Positions 23,255 through 32,093 of a DNA stretch of 50,641 nt are shown in pieces. This DNA comes from DATAWZ01 sp036266975 (GTDB taxonomy: Bacteria; Actinomycetota; Thermoleophilia; Solirubrobacterales; Solirubrobacteraceae): NCBI GenBank assembly GCA_036266975.1, contig DATAWZ010000091.1:1-50641 (forward strand). Reading direction: 5' to 3'. The notes beneath the pieces are model-generated. The model made no database searches, was not told the DNA's origin, and saw only the letters and a list, made by a program, of their open reading frames with translations. Positions within the stretch are counted from its first letter, which is position 1, and the number at the start of each line of letters is the position of its first letter. A program made the translations under genes and the position numbers.

Positions 23255-23815
23255 TCAGCCGGCGATGCGGTAGCGCAGGTACACGAAGCCGCTCTGGAAG
23301 CGGCGCTCGTCGAGCAGTTCGAGGTGGGCGCGCGCCTGCTTCGAGAGCGCGGGCTTGCCGGCGCCGACGATGACCGGGCCGAGGAACAGGTGGCACTCGT
23401 CGACCAGGCCCGCGGCGATCGCCTGCCCGGCCACCTCTGAGCCGCCGAGCGAGATGTCCGCGGCGGCGGTCTTCTTGAGCTGCCGGACGGCGTCGGGGAC
23501 GAACTCGCGCTCGAGCCGCGTTCGCGTGCTCGAGACCGCAGCGAGCGTGCGCGAGAAGACGACCTTCTCGGCCGCGCGCCAGATTCCGGCCCACTCGCGG
23601 ATCACGGCGCGCTCGTCGGCGCCGGCGCCCTCGGTCTCCCAGAAGACCATCGTCTCGTACATCCGCCGCCCGTACAGGTGGGTCCCGAGCGGGCGCACGA
23701 GGCCGTTGACGAAGGCGAGGACCTCATCGTCGGGCATGGCCCAATCGAACCGGCCGTGCTCGTCCTCGATGTACCCGTCGAGCGAGGCGATCGCCGAATA
23801 GATCAGCTTGGCCAC
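23255..23815 (-). CDS. DHFR-like (RibD C-terminal domain family) reductase
   Basis: The 186-aa protein belongs to the dihydrofolate-reductase-like family related to the RibD C-terminal domain: KLIYSAIASLDGYIED at the start, LYGRRMYETM in the nucleotide-binding region, DISLGGSEVAGQAIAAGLVDE and FLGPVIVGAGKP. It likely binds NADPH, but the substrate is unknown; many such stand-alone proteins are not true DHFRs. The GTG start at 23815 gives the family-typical N terminus. The frame stays open upstream across the SPFH gene on the opposite strand, which is not coding. It converges with the lipoprotein gene, 3 nt apart. Confidence 0.9.
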   Translation of the reverse strand: MAKLIYSAIASLDGYIEDEHGRFDWAMPDDEVLAFVNGLVRPLGTHLYGRRMYETMVFWETEGAGADERAVIREWAGIWRAAEKVVFSRTLAAVSSTRTRLEREFVPDAVRQLKKTAAADISLGGSEVAGQAIAAGLVDECHLFLGPVIVGAGKPALSKQARAHLELLDERRFQSGFVYLRYRIAG

Positions 23816-24022
23816 GGCGAGCGACTGTACCGGTCCCGGTTGGCGCGGAAAGGGCGCTCCGTGAGGGGTACAGTGCTTGACATGCCGTCGCCGCCAGCCT
23901 GTTGGCTGCCGACCGCCGAGCACTCGAGGTGCCGGGCCGGCGATCGATGGGCGTGCCCGACCACGGCGGGCCACTACGCGAGGGGGCACACCCGTCCCTC
24001 GGGGATCTGAAAGGACCAGTCC

Positions 24023-24916
24023 ATGCCTCTCTTCTTCTTCACCGTGGAGCAACAGCAACGCGCGATCGTCGAGCGCTTCGGCAAGTTCGTCCGCGTCGCG
24101 GGACCCGGGCTTCAGCGCAAGTCGCCGTTCGTCGAGAAGATCGCCGGCCGCATGAGCCTGCAGGTCGAGCAGCTCAACGCCGACATCGAGACCAAGACCA
24201 AGGACAACGTGTTCGTGGTCGTCAAGCTCGCGATCCAGTACATGGTCAGCGCCGACGAGGCCAAGGTCAAGGACGCCTTCTACAAGCTCGATGACCCCGA
24301 GGTGCAGATGAAGTCCTACGCCTTCGACGTGGTCCGCTCGCACATCCCGACGATGGACCTCGACGAGGCCTACGCCGACGCCGACACGATCGCCAAGCAC
24401 ATCCAGGACACGCTGCAGCGGCAGATGGCCGATTACGGCTACGAGATCATCAAGGCGCTGGTCACGAACATCGAGCCCGACCAGCGCGTCAAGGACGCGA
24501 TGAACAACATCAACGCCGCGCGCCGCAACCAGGAGGCGGCGACGGCCCAGGGCGAGGCCGACAAGACCCTGCGGATCAAGAAGGCCGAGGCGGAGTCGGA
24601 GTCGATGCGCCTGAACGGCGAGGGCGTGGCCGCCGAGCGCAAGGCGATCGCCCAGGGCCTGAAGGACTCGATGGCGGTGATCGCCAATGCCCCCGGCGTC
24701 GACGCCAGCGAGGCGATGGCACTCATCGCGCTGACGCAGTACATGGACACGATCCGCTCGGTCGGAGAGCACGGCAACATGACCACGCTGCTGCTCCCGC
24801 ATTCGCCCTCGGCGGTCGGCTCGTTGATGGAGCAGGTCAAGGAGGGGATGCTCACCGGCACCCTCGCCGCAGACGCCGCCACCGGCGGCCCGAACGGACT
24901 CGGGGGCACGCCCTGA
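24023..24916 (+). CDS. SPFH/Band 7 protein, HIR/stomatin type
   Basis: The 297-aa protein opens with MPLFFFTVEQQQRAIVERFGKF and has an SPFH domain to about residue 170, then a coiled-coil-like, Ala/Glu-rich stretch (ATAQGEADKTLRIKKAEAESES) and a C-terminal tail. This matches plant hypersensitive-induced-response and stomatin-like proteins. Such proteins oligomerise on the inner face of the membrane and organise lipid microdomains. There is only a short hydrophobic N terminus and no full membrane helix. A GAAAGGA ribosome site precedes the ATG. It is the first of four same-strand genes that include a membrane protein, a ferredoxin reductase and a fatty-acid desaturase, which supports a membrane-lipid role. 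Confidence 0.92.
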   Translation: MPLFFFTVEQQQRAIVERFGKFVRVAGPGLQRKSPFVEKIAGRMSLQVEQLNADIETKTKDNVFVVVKLAIQYMVSADEAKVKDAFYKLDDPEVQMKSYAFDVVRSHIPTMDLDEAYADADTIAKHIQDTLQRQMADYGYEIIKALVTNIEPDQRVKDAMNNINAARRNQEAATAQGEADKTLRIKKAEAESESMRLNGEGVAAERKAIAQGLKDSMAVIANAPGVDASEAMALIALTQYMDTIRSVGEHGNMTTLLLPHSPSAVGSLMEQVKEGMLTGTLAADAATGGPNGLGGTP

Positions 24917-24987
24917 GCCTGCCGGTAGGGTCCCGAGCGGCCTCGGCCGGCAGCCAGGCCCAGCGTGACCCCGCGAGGACCGCGACG

Positions 24988-25749
24988 ATGAGCGACAGCG
25001 GCCAGAGCATGGTGTCCTTCCTGGGCGCGAAGGCCGACCGGCGCCTGCTCGGGGAGGACATGAGCAACCTCCCCGACGCCGAGCACTACCGCGAGACGGC
25101 GATCTCGACGCGTGAGCACGACCGGCTCGTGGCGATCGGATCGCTGATGACCGGCACGACGCTCGTGGGCGGGGCGCTGATCGCGCTCGCCGGCGCCGGC
25201 AAGCTGCTGTTCGACGGCGGTGGGGTGGTCGGCGTGGCCGCGCTCATCGTCGGGATCGTGCTGGTGGCCACGCACTGGGGCTGGGTGCACGTCGCCGAGT
25301 ACGTCGGCGTGGGCATCGACGACCGCCAGGAGCGCGGGGCCGACGAACGCCGCCAGGACTGGCTGGCGAGCATCGAGCCCTACCCGCGTTTCAGCGTCTC
25401 CACCCGGGTGCTCGACGATGCCTCAACCCGCATCGAGCGCTTCCTGCATCGCCCGGTTCTCACCGAGCAGCACACCTTCACGTTCGTGCGCGAGCCCGAC
25501 GGCGAGGAGACGCTCGACCGTCACGCCTCGGCCGAGAGCATCGCGACGGGCGTGGAGACGATGCGCCGGCAGGCCCGGCTTGCGAGCGATCGACAGCGCG
25601 GGCTCTGGGAGGCGGCCTCGACCGCCTACGACGCGGCGTTGATCAACTCCCACGACGAACAGCGGCAGCTCGCCGCCGAGCGAGCCGCCGCCACGGCACT
25701 GTCCGAGCACATCAATCGATCGCTGCTCGAACCGCCGCTCGTCGAATGA
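24988..25749 (+). CDS. Two-TM membrane protein of unknown family beside SPFH gene
   Basis: The 253-aa protein has an ~45-residue hydrophilic N terminus (with HYRETAISTREHDR), two adjacent membrane helices (about residues 48-68 and 75-95), and a ~155-residue cytoplasmic tail that is helical and charged, with a long Arg/Glu/Ala-rich region. I do not recognise a domain. It follows the SPFH gene by 71 nt on the same strand. Many SPFH proteins have a small membrane partner, so a scaffold-partner role is a reasonable inference, not a demonstrated one. Confidence 0.82.
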   Translation: MSDSGQSMVSFLGAKADRRLLGEDMSNLPDAEHYRETAISTREHDRLVAIGSLMTGTTLVGGALIALAGAGKLLFDGGGVVGVAALIVGIVLVATHWGWVHVAEYVGVGIDDRQERGADERRQDWLASIEPYPRFSVSTRVLDDASTRIERFLHRPVLTEQHTFTFVREPDGEETLDRHASAESIATGVETMRRQARLASDRQRGLWEAASTAYDAALINSHDEQRQLAAERAAATALSEHINRSLLEPPLVE

Positions 25750-25798
25750 GCTATGAGGCCGGAGGGCGCGTCGCCCTCCCCCACGCGATGATGTTCGC

Positions 25799-26866
25799 GT
25801 GCTGAACATCTGGAGGAACGACGTGGTCAGGCGCGGCGCCCGCGTTCTGAGCACGCCGCTGGGGCTCGACGGCTATCTCGGCCTGGTGAACCCGATGTGG
25901 TCGCCGCAGTGGCGCGGGCGGATCGTGTGCGTGCTGCCCGAGACGCATGACATGTCGACGGTGCGCATCCGCACCAACGGACGCTGGCCGGCGCACCGCC
26001 CCGGGCAGTACGTGCGGCTGGGCATCGAGCTCGACGGGCGCCGGCACTGGCGCGCGTACACGGTCACGTCGGATCCCGGGGACGCGCTCGTCGCGGTCAG
26101 CGTCAAGGAGTTCGGCGGCGGCGTGGTGTCGGGCCATCTCGTGCGCCACGCGCGCGAGGGGGACCTGGTGCATCTCGGCGAGGTCGAGGGCACGTTCTGC
26201 CTGCCCGACCCGCTGCCCAGGCGGGTGCTGTTGATCAGCGCGGGGAGCGGGATCACGCCGGTGCTGGGGCTTCTGCGCCAGCTCGACCGTGCCGGCGCGA
26301 TCGAGGACATCGTGCACGTGGCGTGCAACCGAGCCGAGCGCGACTTCGCCTTCGGCTCGCAGCTGCAGGCGCTGGCGGGCCGGCGCCGCGGCTACCGGGT
26401 GCACGTGCACCTCAGCGCCGAGCGCGGTCGGATCACACCGGAGGGCATCGGGCGGCTGTGCCCGGACTGGCGCGAGCGCGCGACGTTCGCGTGCGGTCCG
26501 GGGGCGCTGCTGGATGCGCTGGAGGCGCACTGGGAGGCCGCCGGTGTTGCCGAGCAGCTCTTCGTCGAGCGCTTCCAGCCGAGGATCGGCGCGGGCGTGC
26601 GGGCAGGCGCGGGCGGCAGCATTCGCTTCCGGCTGTCGGGCATCGATGCGCAGTGCGCGGGCGACACGCCGATGCTCGTGGCCGGACTGGCCGCGGGCGC
26701 CCGGCTCCCGCACGGGTGTGAGATGGGGATCTGCCGCACGTGCGTGGGGGCGCTCGTCGAGGGCCGGGTGCGCGACCTGCGCACCGGGGTGGTCAACGGC
26801 GAGCCGCAGACGATGGTGCGCACGTGCGTGAGCTGCCCGGACGGGCCCGTGGAGATCGACCTGTAA
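25799..26866 (+). CDS. Ferredoxin reductase with C-terminal 2Fe-2S domain
   Basis: The 355-aa flavoprotein should pass electrons from NAD(P)H to a desaturase. In order: an FAD-binding barrel (RAYTVTS flavin motif), an NAD-binding domain (LISAGSGITPVLGLLRQL and FACGPGALLDAL), and a plant-type 2Fe-2S domain (PHGCEMGICRTC, plus the fourth Cys in RTCVSCP). The layout is that of the Rv3230c reductase, which serves DesA3 in Mycobacterium. The GTG start is 49 nt after the membrane-protein gene; a GATGAT hexamer lies 6 nt before it, so a separate leaderless transcript is possible. The fatty-acid desaturase starts 10 nt after its stop, so the two should work as a pair. Confidence 0.94.
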   Translation: MLNIWRNDVVRRGARVLSTPLGLDGYLGLVNPMWSPQWRGRIVCVLPETHDMSTVRIRTNGRWPAHRPGQYVRLGIELDGRRHWRAYTVTSDPGDALVAVSVKEFGGGVVSGHLVRHAREGDLVHLGEVEGTFCLPDPLPRRVLLISAGSGITPVLGLLRQLDRAGAIEDIVHVACNRAERDFAFGSQLQALAGRRRGYRVHVHLSAERGRITPEGIGRLCPDWRERATFACGPGALLDALEAHWEAAGVAEQLFVERFQPRIGAGVRAGAGGSIRFRLSGIDAQCAGDTPMLVAGLAAGARLPHGCEMGICRTCVGALVEGRVRDLRTGVVNGEPQTMVRTCVSCPDGPVEIDL

Positions 26867-26876
26867 CACTGGACGG

Positions 26877-27959
26877 GTGACCGTCGCCGAGGCGCCCGTC
26901 CGAGACGCGGGCACCTGGGGGCGCTTCAGTGCCGCGGAGCTCGAGCAGATCGCCGTCGAGCTCGACGCGATCGGCGACGCGGCGCGTGCCGATCTGGGGG
27001 CTCCCGACGCGCGCTACATCCGCCGGGTGATCGCCGCGCAGCGCGCCTTTGAGGTCGCCGGTCGTGGGCTGCTGCTGTTCTCGCGCAAGCGCTCCGCGCA
27101 GGTCGGCGGCACCGTCGCGCTGACGCTCTCCAAGGTGCTCTCGAACATGGAGATCGGCCACAACGTGATGCACGGGCAGTACGACTGGATGAACGACCCG
27201 GAGATCCACTCCTCGACGTGGGAGTGGGACGCGGTGTCGACCGCGGCGTCGTGGAAGCACTCGCACAACTTCCAGCACCACCAGTACACGAACGTCGTCG
27301 GCAAGGACCGCGACCTCGGCTACTCGGCCATGCGCGTCGACCCCGACCAGCCGTGGCATCCGATCTACCTGCTGCAGCCCTTCTACGGGGTGCTCATGGC
27401 GCTCACGTTCGAGTGGGGCATCGCGATCTACGACATGGAGCTCGACGCCGTGCGCAACGGGCGCAAGACCAAGGAGCGCGCGCGGCAGGAGATGAAGGCG
27501 TTCCTGCGCAAGGCGGCCCGCCAAGTCGCCAAGGACGGTCTCGTCTACCCGGCGCTGTCCGGCCGCGCCTGGAAGCGCACGCTCGCCGCCAACCTCGCCG
27601 CGAACGTCGCCCGCAACGTGTGGGTCCACACGATCGTCTTCATGGGCCACCTGCCCGAGGAGGCCGAGACCTTTGTCGAGGAGCAACTCGAGGACGAGGA
27701 GCCCGGTGCGTGGTACGTGCGCCAGATGGCCGGCTCATGCAACATCGAGGGCACCCGCCTGTTCCAGATCCTCAACGGCCACCTCGGCTACCAGATCGAA
27801 CATCATCTTTACCCCGACGTCCCCAGCAGCCGCTACCCCGAGCTCGCTCCCGCGGTTCGCGCGGTCTGCCGGCGCCATGGGCTGCCTTATAACTCGGGGC
27901 GTCTCGGGTGCCAGTATCGCTCGGTCGCTAAGAAGATCCTGCGGCTTTCATTTCCCTGA
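26877..27959 (+). CDS. Membrane fatty-acid desaturase (DesA3-like)
   Basis: The 360-aa integral membrane di-iron enzyme has the three histidine boxes GHNVMH, HSHNFQHHQYTN and QIEHHLYP; the last is of the front-end/DesA3-like form with Gln in place of the first His. It should introduce a cis double bond into an acyl chain at the membrane, with electrons from the reductase encoded just upstream. The regiospecificity (delta-9 or other) cannot be read. GTG start 10 nt after the reductase. The two hydrophobic stretches expected between boxes are weaker than in delta-9 enzymes, though the family match is clear. Confidence 0.94.
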   Translation: MTVAEAPVRDAGTWGRFSAAELEQIAVELDAIGDAARADLGAPDARYIRRVIAAQRAFEVAGRGLLLFSRKRSAQVGGTVALTLSKVLSNMEIGHNVMHGQYDWMNDPEIHSSTWEWDAVSTAASWKHSHNFQHHQYTNVVGKDRDLGYSAMRVDPDQPWHPIYLLQPFYGVLMALTFEWGIAIYDMELDAVRNGRKTKERARQEMKAFLRKAARQVAKDGLVYPALSGRAWKRTLAANLAANVARNVWVHTIVFMGHLPEEAETFVEEQLEDEEPGAWYVRQMAGSCNIEGTRLFQILNGHLGYQIEHHLYPDVPSSRYPELAPAVRAVCRRHGLPYNSGRLGCQYRSVAKKILRLSFP

Positions 27960-27999
27960 TCCGGTCGGTCGTCCGAGCCATCTCGCCGCTCTCGTGTAA

Positions 28000-28073
28000 T
28001 CGGGGAGACAGGATTTGAACCTGCGACCGCCCGGCCCCCAGCCGGGTGCGCTACCAGACTGCGCCACTCCCCG
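28000..28073 (-). tRNA. tRNA-Pro(GGG)
   Basis: Read on the minus strand, 74 nt fold into a full cloverleaf: acceptor CGGGGAG/CTCCCCG with discriminator A, D arm GCGC/GCGC, anticodon arm CCCGG-CTGGGGG-CCGGG giving anticodon GGG, and T arm GCAGG-TTCAAAT-CCTGT. CCA is not encoded. Decodes CCC and CCU. Confidence 0.96.
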
Positions 28074-28106
28074 TGGCAGGCCCCAAGCGTAGCGCCGTGA
28101 GCCGAG

Positions 28107-28177
28107 AGCGGGCGACGGGAATCGAACCCGCCCTAGAAGCTTGGAAGGCTTCTGTGCAACCACAACACTTCGCCCGC
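28107..28177 (-). tRNA. tRNA-Gly(UCC)
   Basis: Read on the minus strand, 71 nt fold into a cloverleaf: acceptor GCGGGCG/CGCCCGC with discriminator T (U73, as usual for bacterial tRNA-Gly), D arm GTGT/GCAC, anticodon arm GAAGC-CTTCCAA-GCTTC giving anticodon TCC, and T arm GCGGG-TTCGATT-CCCGT. CCA is not encoded. It lies 33 nt upstream of tRNA-Pro on the same strand, so both are probably processed from one transcript. Confidence 0.96.
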
Positions 28178-28295
28178 GCGGGAACCCCCAGTCTGACATG
28201 GCGACCGCGCGCCGGCCAGTCCGCTCCACGGCGCGACGGGCAAAAGCGCAGGAAAGCGCAACTTTTCCGTCCGACGGCCCCCGTACGGTCTACAT

Positions 28296-28787
28296 ATGGG
28301 AGTGCGGGCCCTGGCCGGGTTCGGAGCGTTGTTCGGCGCGGACTACGTCCTCTGGGACTGGTCGCTGCATCACCATCAGCCGATCCTCTCGGTGCTCTGC
28401 GGCCTGGCCATCGCGCCACTCGCCCTGCTCTTCCTGGGGCGGGTCATCGTGCTCGGCGTCCAGCTCGTCGTTCCCGCCGTGGAGGAGTCGAGCCGCATCC
28501 AGAGCGCCCTCGAGAACCGCAATCGCCGTCGTGCACGAGGCGACTACTGGCAGGACTCCGGCCACCTCCTGTACGACCAGTTCGAGCCGGCGGCGGACTA
28601 CGCCACCGGGCGTGGTCGTCCCGCCGCGTCCCCGCGCTACTCCGGCCGCGAGCACAGCTCCCGCGACCGCCCCGCCGACCGCAAAAACCGGCACGCCGAG
28701 CGCTACGCCCGCCAGGACGACTACGTCGAGCCCGACGGCGAACCACAGAGCAGCGAAGGGCGCCCCCGCCGGCGCGTCGCCGCGTAG
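28296..28787 (+). CDS. Small membrane protein with charged, Arg-rich tail
   Basis: The 163-aa protein has two membrane helices (about residues 4-22 and 33-60) and a hydrophilic tail rich in Arg, Asp and Tyr that is probably disordered. No family is recognised. It diverges from the tRNA pair and precedes the beta-propeller gene by 89 nt. The hydrophobic pattern and tail composition look like real coding sequence, but conservation cannot be judged here. Confidence 0.6.
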   Translation: MGVRALAGFGALFGADYVLWDWSLHHHQPILSVLCGLAIAPLALLFLGRVIVLGVQLVVPAVEESSRIQSALENRNRRRARGDYWQDSGHLLYDQFEPAADYATGRGRPAASPRYSGREHSSRDRPADRKNRHAERYARQDDYVEPDGEPQSSEGRPRRRVAA

Positions 28788-28876
28788 CGGCGCGCGCGCC
28801 CACCGAAACGCAGACTGGACAGATGGCTGGCGCCTAGAGGCGCGCGCCCGCGCGCGACGAAAGGGTTGGGACGCCC

Positions 28877-30295
28877 ATGAGCGTCCCCCACGCCCGCCCC
28901 CGCGCCCCGGCGCACCCCCGCCGCACCACCCCCAGGCGACGGCGCCTGCTCGCCGCAGGCCTCATGGCCATCCTGCCGCTCATCGGCGCGATCATCCTCG
29001 GCGGCCTGAGCTACTACCACGACCGCACCGGCAGCATCGACCACCCCGGCGGCGTCTTCATCGCCCAGGCTGCGCCGACGCTCCCCAAGGGCGCCGCGCA
29101 GGTCGACTGGCCGGTCTACGGCTACAGCAAGGACCACGCCCGCTTCTTCCCTGCCCCGCCGTCGTTGCGCCCGCCGTTCCGCACCGCCTGGACGACCAGC
29201 GAGCACGGCCTACTCGAGTTCCCGCCGGTGATCGCCTCGGGCCGGATCTTCCAGCTCAACGACCGCGGCGTGCTCACCGCGATCAACGCCGACACCGGCG
29301 AAGTCGTCTGGCGCCGGCGCGTCGGCGACCAGGCCGCCTCGACCCCGGCCGTTGAGGGCGAGACGGTGCTCGCGACCGTCCTCAAGCGCAACACCAACAC
29401 CCTCGGGGGGCGCGTGGTGGCCCTCAGCTGGTCCACCGGCCAGCTCCTCTGGCAACGGGACCTCCCCGCCCCCAGCGAGTCCTCCCCGATGGTCGACGAC
29501 GGCGAGGTCTTCTTCGGCAGCCAGGACGGCACCGTCTACGCCCTGCGCACCCAGACCGGCGAGCTGATCTGGACCTACCACGCCGCCGGCGCGGTCAAGG
29601 CGAGCCCGACGCTCGTCGATGGTCGGCTGATCTTCGGCGACTACGCCGGGCGCGTTCAGGCGATCTCCGAGGCCACCGGCCGCCCGCTGTGGATCGCCCA
29701 GACCCACGGCACCCTGTTCGGCAGCGGCACGTTCTACTCGACCGCCGCGGTCGACTACGGCCGCGTCTTCCTGGGCAACACCGACGGGCGCGTCTACGCC
29801 TTCGACGAGCACAGCGGCCGCCTGGACTGGGCCCACCAGACCGGCGCCTACGTCTACAGCGCGCCCGCGGTGACCAACGCGCCCGGTCTGGGCCCGACGG
29901 TCTTCGTCGGCTCCTACGACGGGCACGTCTACGCGCTCAGCGCGCGCACCGGAGCCGAACGCTGGAGCTACGACGCCGGCGGGCGGATCTCCGGCGGGAT
30001 CACGGTCGTCGGGCGGATCGCCTACTTCGCCGACCTGGCCGCCCACCGCACGATCGGCCTGGGCATCTCCACCGGCCGGCGCGTCTTCTCGATCGGCCAG
30101 GGCAGCTTTGACCCGATCATCAGCGACGGGCGCGACCTGTTCCTATCGGGCGCGTTCCGCCTGAGCGCGCTAGCGCCGCGCTCAACGCCCAGCCGCAAAC
30201 CACAAAACGCACGCCCGACCGCCCACCCAACGATCTTCGCAATGGACCGGAGGCGCTGCCCGGCCAAGCCGCTCACCAGCTCCTGCGGCCCCTGA
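28877..30295 (+). CDS. Secreted/anchored PQQ-like beta-propeller protein
   Basis: The 472-aa protein has a basic N terminus and one membrane helix (about residues 24-45), so its bulk should sit outside the membrane. The rest contains six or seven propeller blades of the PQQ-enzyme/BamB type. Blade motifs recur as TGEVVWRRRVG, TGQLLWQRDLP, TGELIWTYHA, TGRPLWIAQT, SGRLDWAHQT and TGAERWSYDA, each about 45 residues apart. No PQQ dehydrogenase catalytic residues are evident, so a structural or scaffold role is more likely. Its stop is adjacent to the stop of the convergent membrane-protein gene (TGATCA). Confidence 0.9.
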   Translation: MSVPHARPRAPAHPRRTTPRRRRLLAAGLMAILPLIGAIILGGLSYYHDRTGSIDHPGGVFIAQAAPTLPKGAAQVDWPVYGYSKDHARFFPAPPSLRPPFRTAWTTSEHGLLEFPPVIASGRIFQLNDRGVLTAINADTGEVVWRRRVGDQAASTPAVEGETVLATVLKRNTNTLGGRVVALSWSTGQLLWQRDLPAPSESSPMVDDGEVFFGSQDGTVYALRTQTGELIWTYHAAGAVKASPTLVDGRLIFGDYAGRVQAISEATGRPLWIAQTHGTLFGSGTFYSTAAVDYGRVFLGNTDGRVYAFDEHSGRLDWAHQTGAYVYSAPAVTNAPGLGPTVFVGSYDGHVYALSARTGAERWSYDAGGRISGGITVVGRIAYFADLAAHRTIGLGISTGRRVFSIGQGSFDPIISDGRDLFLSGAFRLSALAPRSTPSRKPQNARPTAHPTIFAMDRRRCPAKPLTSSCGP

Positions 30296-31948
30296 TCAGG
30301 AGCAGCGCGAGCCGCGGCCGAGCAGGGCCCCCGGCGAGAACCGCGCCCGCACCGTGACCACACCCGGCCGAGAGACGCGCACGAGCGTGAAGTCGGAAGG
30401 CCCCGGCGCCTCAGCAACGCACCCAGCCCGCGCCGGCAGCGACCAATAGCCGGTGTAGTGCACGCGCACCAGGAACGTGCCGGCGGCACGCGCCGACAAC
30501 GTGAAGCTCGAGTGCCGCAGAGCGACCAGCGCCCCCGGCCCGTCCGCCAACGAAGACGCACCGAGCACCCGGTAGAGCCGCCAGTGCGCCCCCCGCCAGA
30601 CCAGGCGCAGGTACGGCAGCCCGCCCCGGATCAGCGCCGCCTCCGCGCGGCTCGAGTCATCCAGCGGCGCATCGGCGAGCGCGACGTAGTCGACGCCCTG
30701 CTCCAACAGCCACGCCCGGTACGCAGCCGAGGTCAGCCGGCTCGAGTAGAACAGCGCGTCGTAACGCCCATCGAGCTGGCGCTCCCACCCCCGCGCGAGC
30801 GCAAACCGCTCGGCCAGGTACGCCGCATCCCAGTGCGACCGCGTGAAGGTCACCTCCAGGCGGACCGGACCCGCGGCATGCGCGGAGAGCCAACGCTCGA
30901 GCGGCCGGTAATACCCCACATACGCAGAGGCGTCCTCCCCCTTGGCCTCCTCGAGCACCGGCCCGCGCAGCTCCCAGCAGGCCAGTCCCACGCACGTGAG
31001 CGCCACCACCGCCACCAGCCAAAGCCCCGGCGCCCGCCGGCGCGGAGTCGCCGCCGCGGAAGCCCTGCCGCACAACAGCAGCGGCCCGCCGAACTCGACC
31101 CCCAGCCGCTCGACGTTGCCGCCCATCGGTGTGTGCACGACCGCGCTGAGCAGCACGGCCAGCATGTACAACCCCGCCCCCCAACGCAGGACCCCCTCGC
31201 GCGCCGGCACCAAACACAGCACCGCCAGGCTTAGCGACAGCGTCGCCCAGAACGCGCTGCCGGCGAACGGCTCATACCCGCCCTCGGGGAACAACACGAC
31301 CAGCACGCCCACGACAACCAGCGCGGGGACCAGCAGCGCCACCCCGCGCCGCCAAAGGCCGCCCAGGCACAACGCCATGCCACCCAACGCCAGGAACAGC
31401 CCGGTGACCGGGCTCGTCGCCGCGCACAGCGCCGACAACCCCGCTGCGGAGCGAGACCGCGCGCGAGAGAGCGCGTAAGCAGCGCCCAACCCGACCGTCA
31501 CGCCGAGCGCGTAGGTCAGCCGGCCGATCACCAGATCGCAGCACGCCCCCACGGCAAACCAGCAACAGGCCGCCCGCGCCGCCGAGGGATAGCGGGGCGA
31601 AACCAGCTGGCCGAAGAGCACGGTCGAGCCCACCGCCGCGAGCGCCCCGCACAGCCGCAGCCCGATCGCCCCGGCCAGCGGCGGGAAGACGAGGCTGTAG
31701 CCGGGCAGGTTGTGCCCGGCGTACCAGTTGTTGTCCCACAGCAGCGTCCCGTGGGTGAAGAGCTGCACCCGGTAGTACTGGGCGGCCAGGTCGGGCGTGG
31801 GCAGCCCGAAGCACAGCCACAGCGCGGCCAGCGCGGCCGCCAGCAGCTCGCCCGGGTGCTCCCGGGCCCGCTCGCCGACCGACGCCCCCAGGCCGCCACG
31901 CGGGCGCGCCGCGGCGGGCGCCCCTGTCCCTGCGCGCAGCCCGAGCAT
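30296..31948 (-). CDS. Polytopic membrane protein, GT-C-like architecture
   Basis: The 550-aa protein (from the ATG at 31948) has about ten membrane segments followed by a ~200-residue extracytoplasmic domain. The first outer loop carries PDLAAQYYRVQLF and WDNNWYAGHNLPGYS, resembling acidic first-loop motifs of lipid-linked GT-C glycosyltransferases, but the family is not certain. I prefer 31948 over the ATG at 32095 because the latter collides with the start of the divergent glycosidase gene; the ~145 nt between them then hold both promoters. Its neighbourhood (GH2 glycosidase, beta-propeller) fits a cell-surface glycan function. Confidence 0.8.
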   Translation of the reverse strand: MLGLRAGTGAPAAARPRGGLGASVGERAREHPGELLAAALAALWLCFGLPTPDLAAQYYRVQLFTHGTLLWDNNWYAGHNLPGYSLVFPPLAGAIGLRLCGALAAVGSTVLFGQLVSPRYPSAARAACCWFAVGACCDLVIGRLTYALGVTVGLGAAYALSRARSRSAAGLSALCAATSPVTGLFLALGGMALCLGGLWRRGVALLVPALVVVGVLVVLFPEGGYEPFAGSAFWATLSLSLAVLCLVPAREGVLRWGAGLYMLAVLLSAVVHTPMGGNVERLGVEFGGPLLLCGRASAAATPRRRAPGLWLVAVVALTCVGLACWELRGPVLEEAKGEDASAYVGYYRPLERWLSAHAAGPVRLEVTFTRSHWDAAYLAERFALARGWERQLDGRYDALFYSSRLTSAAYRAWLLEQGVDYVALADAPLDDSSRAEAALIRGGLPYLRLVWRGAHWRLYRVLGASSLADGPGALVALRHSSFTLSARAAGTFLVRVHYTGYWSLPARAGCVAEAPGPSDFTLVRVSRPGVVTVRARFSPGALLGRGSRCS

Positions 31949-32093
31949 CGCGGCCAACCCTAGAGCGTGCCCGGCGCGAAGCGCAAAAGCCCCCGCCAAC
32001 CGGCACGGCGCAGGCCGCGCGGCGGATATTCTGCCTGCAAGCGTCGACCGCCCGCACCGGCGGCGACGGACACGGCCCCAGGCGGGCGTGTGC

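Noticed and set aside
23881..24010. Short open frame (about 42 codons) before the SPFH gene
   Set aside because: Its ATG is part of a TTGACATG string, there is no ribosome site, and the translation has no features. The TTGACA could be a -35 box, but I found no convincing -10 at the right distance.
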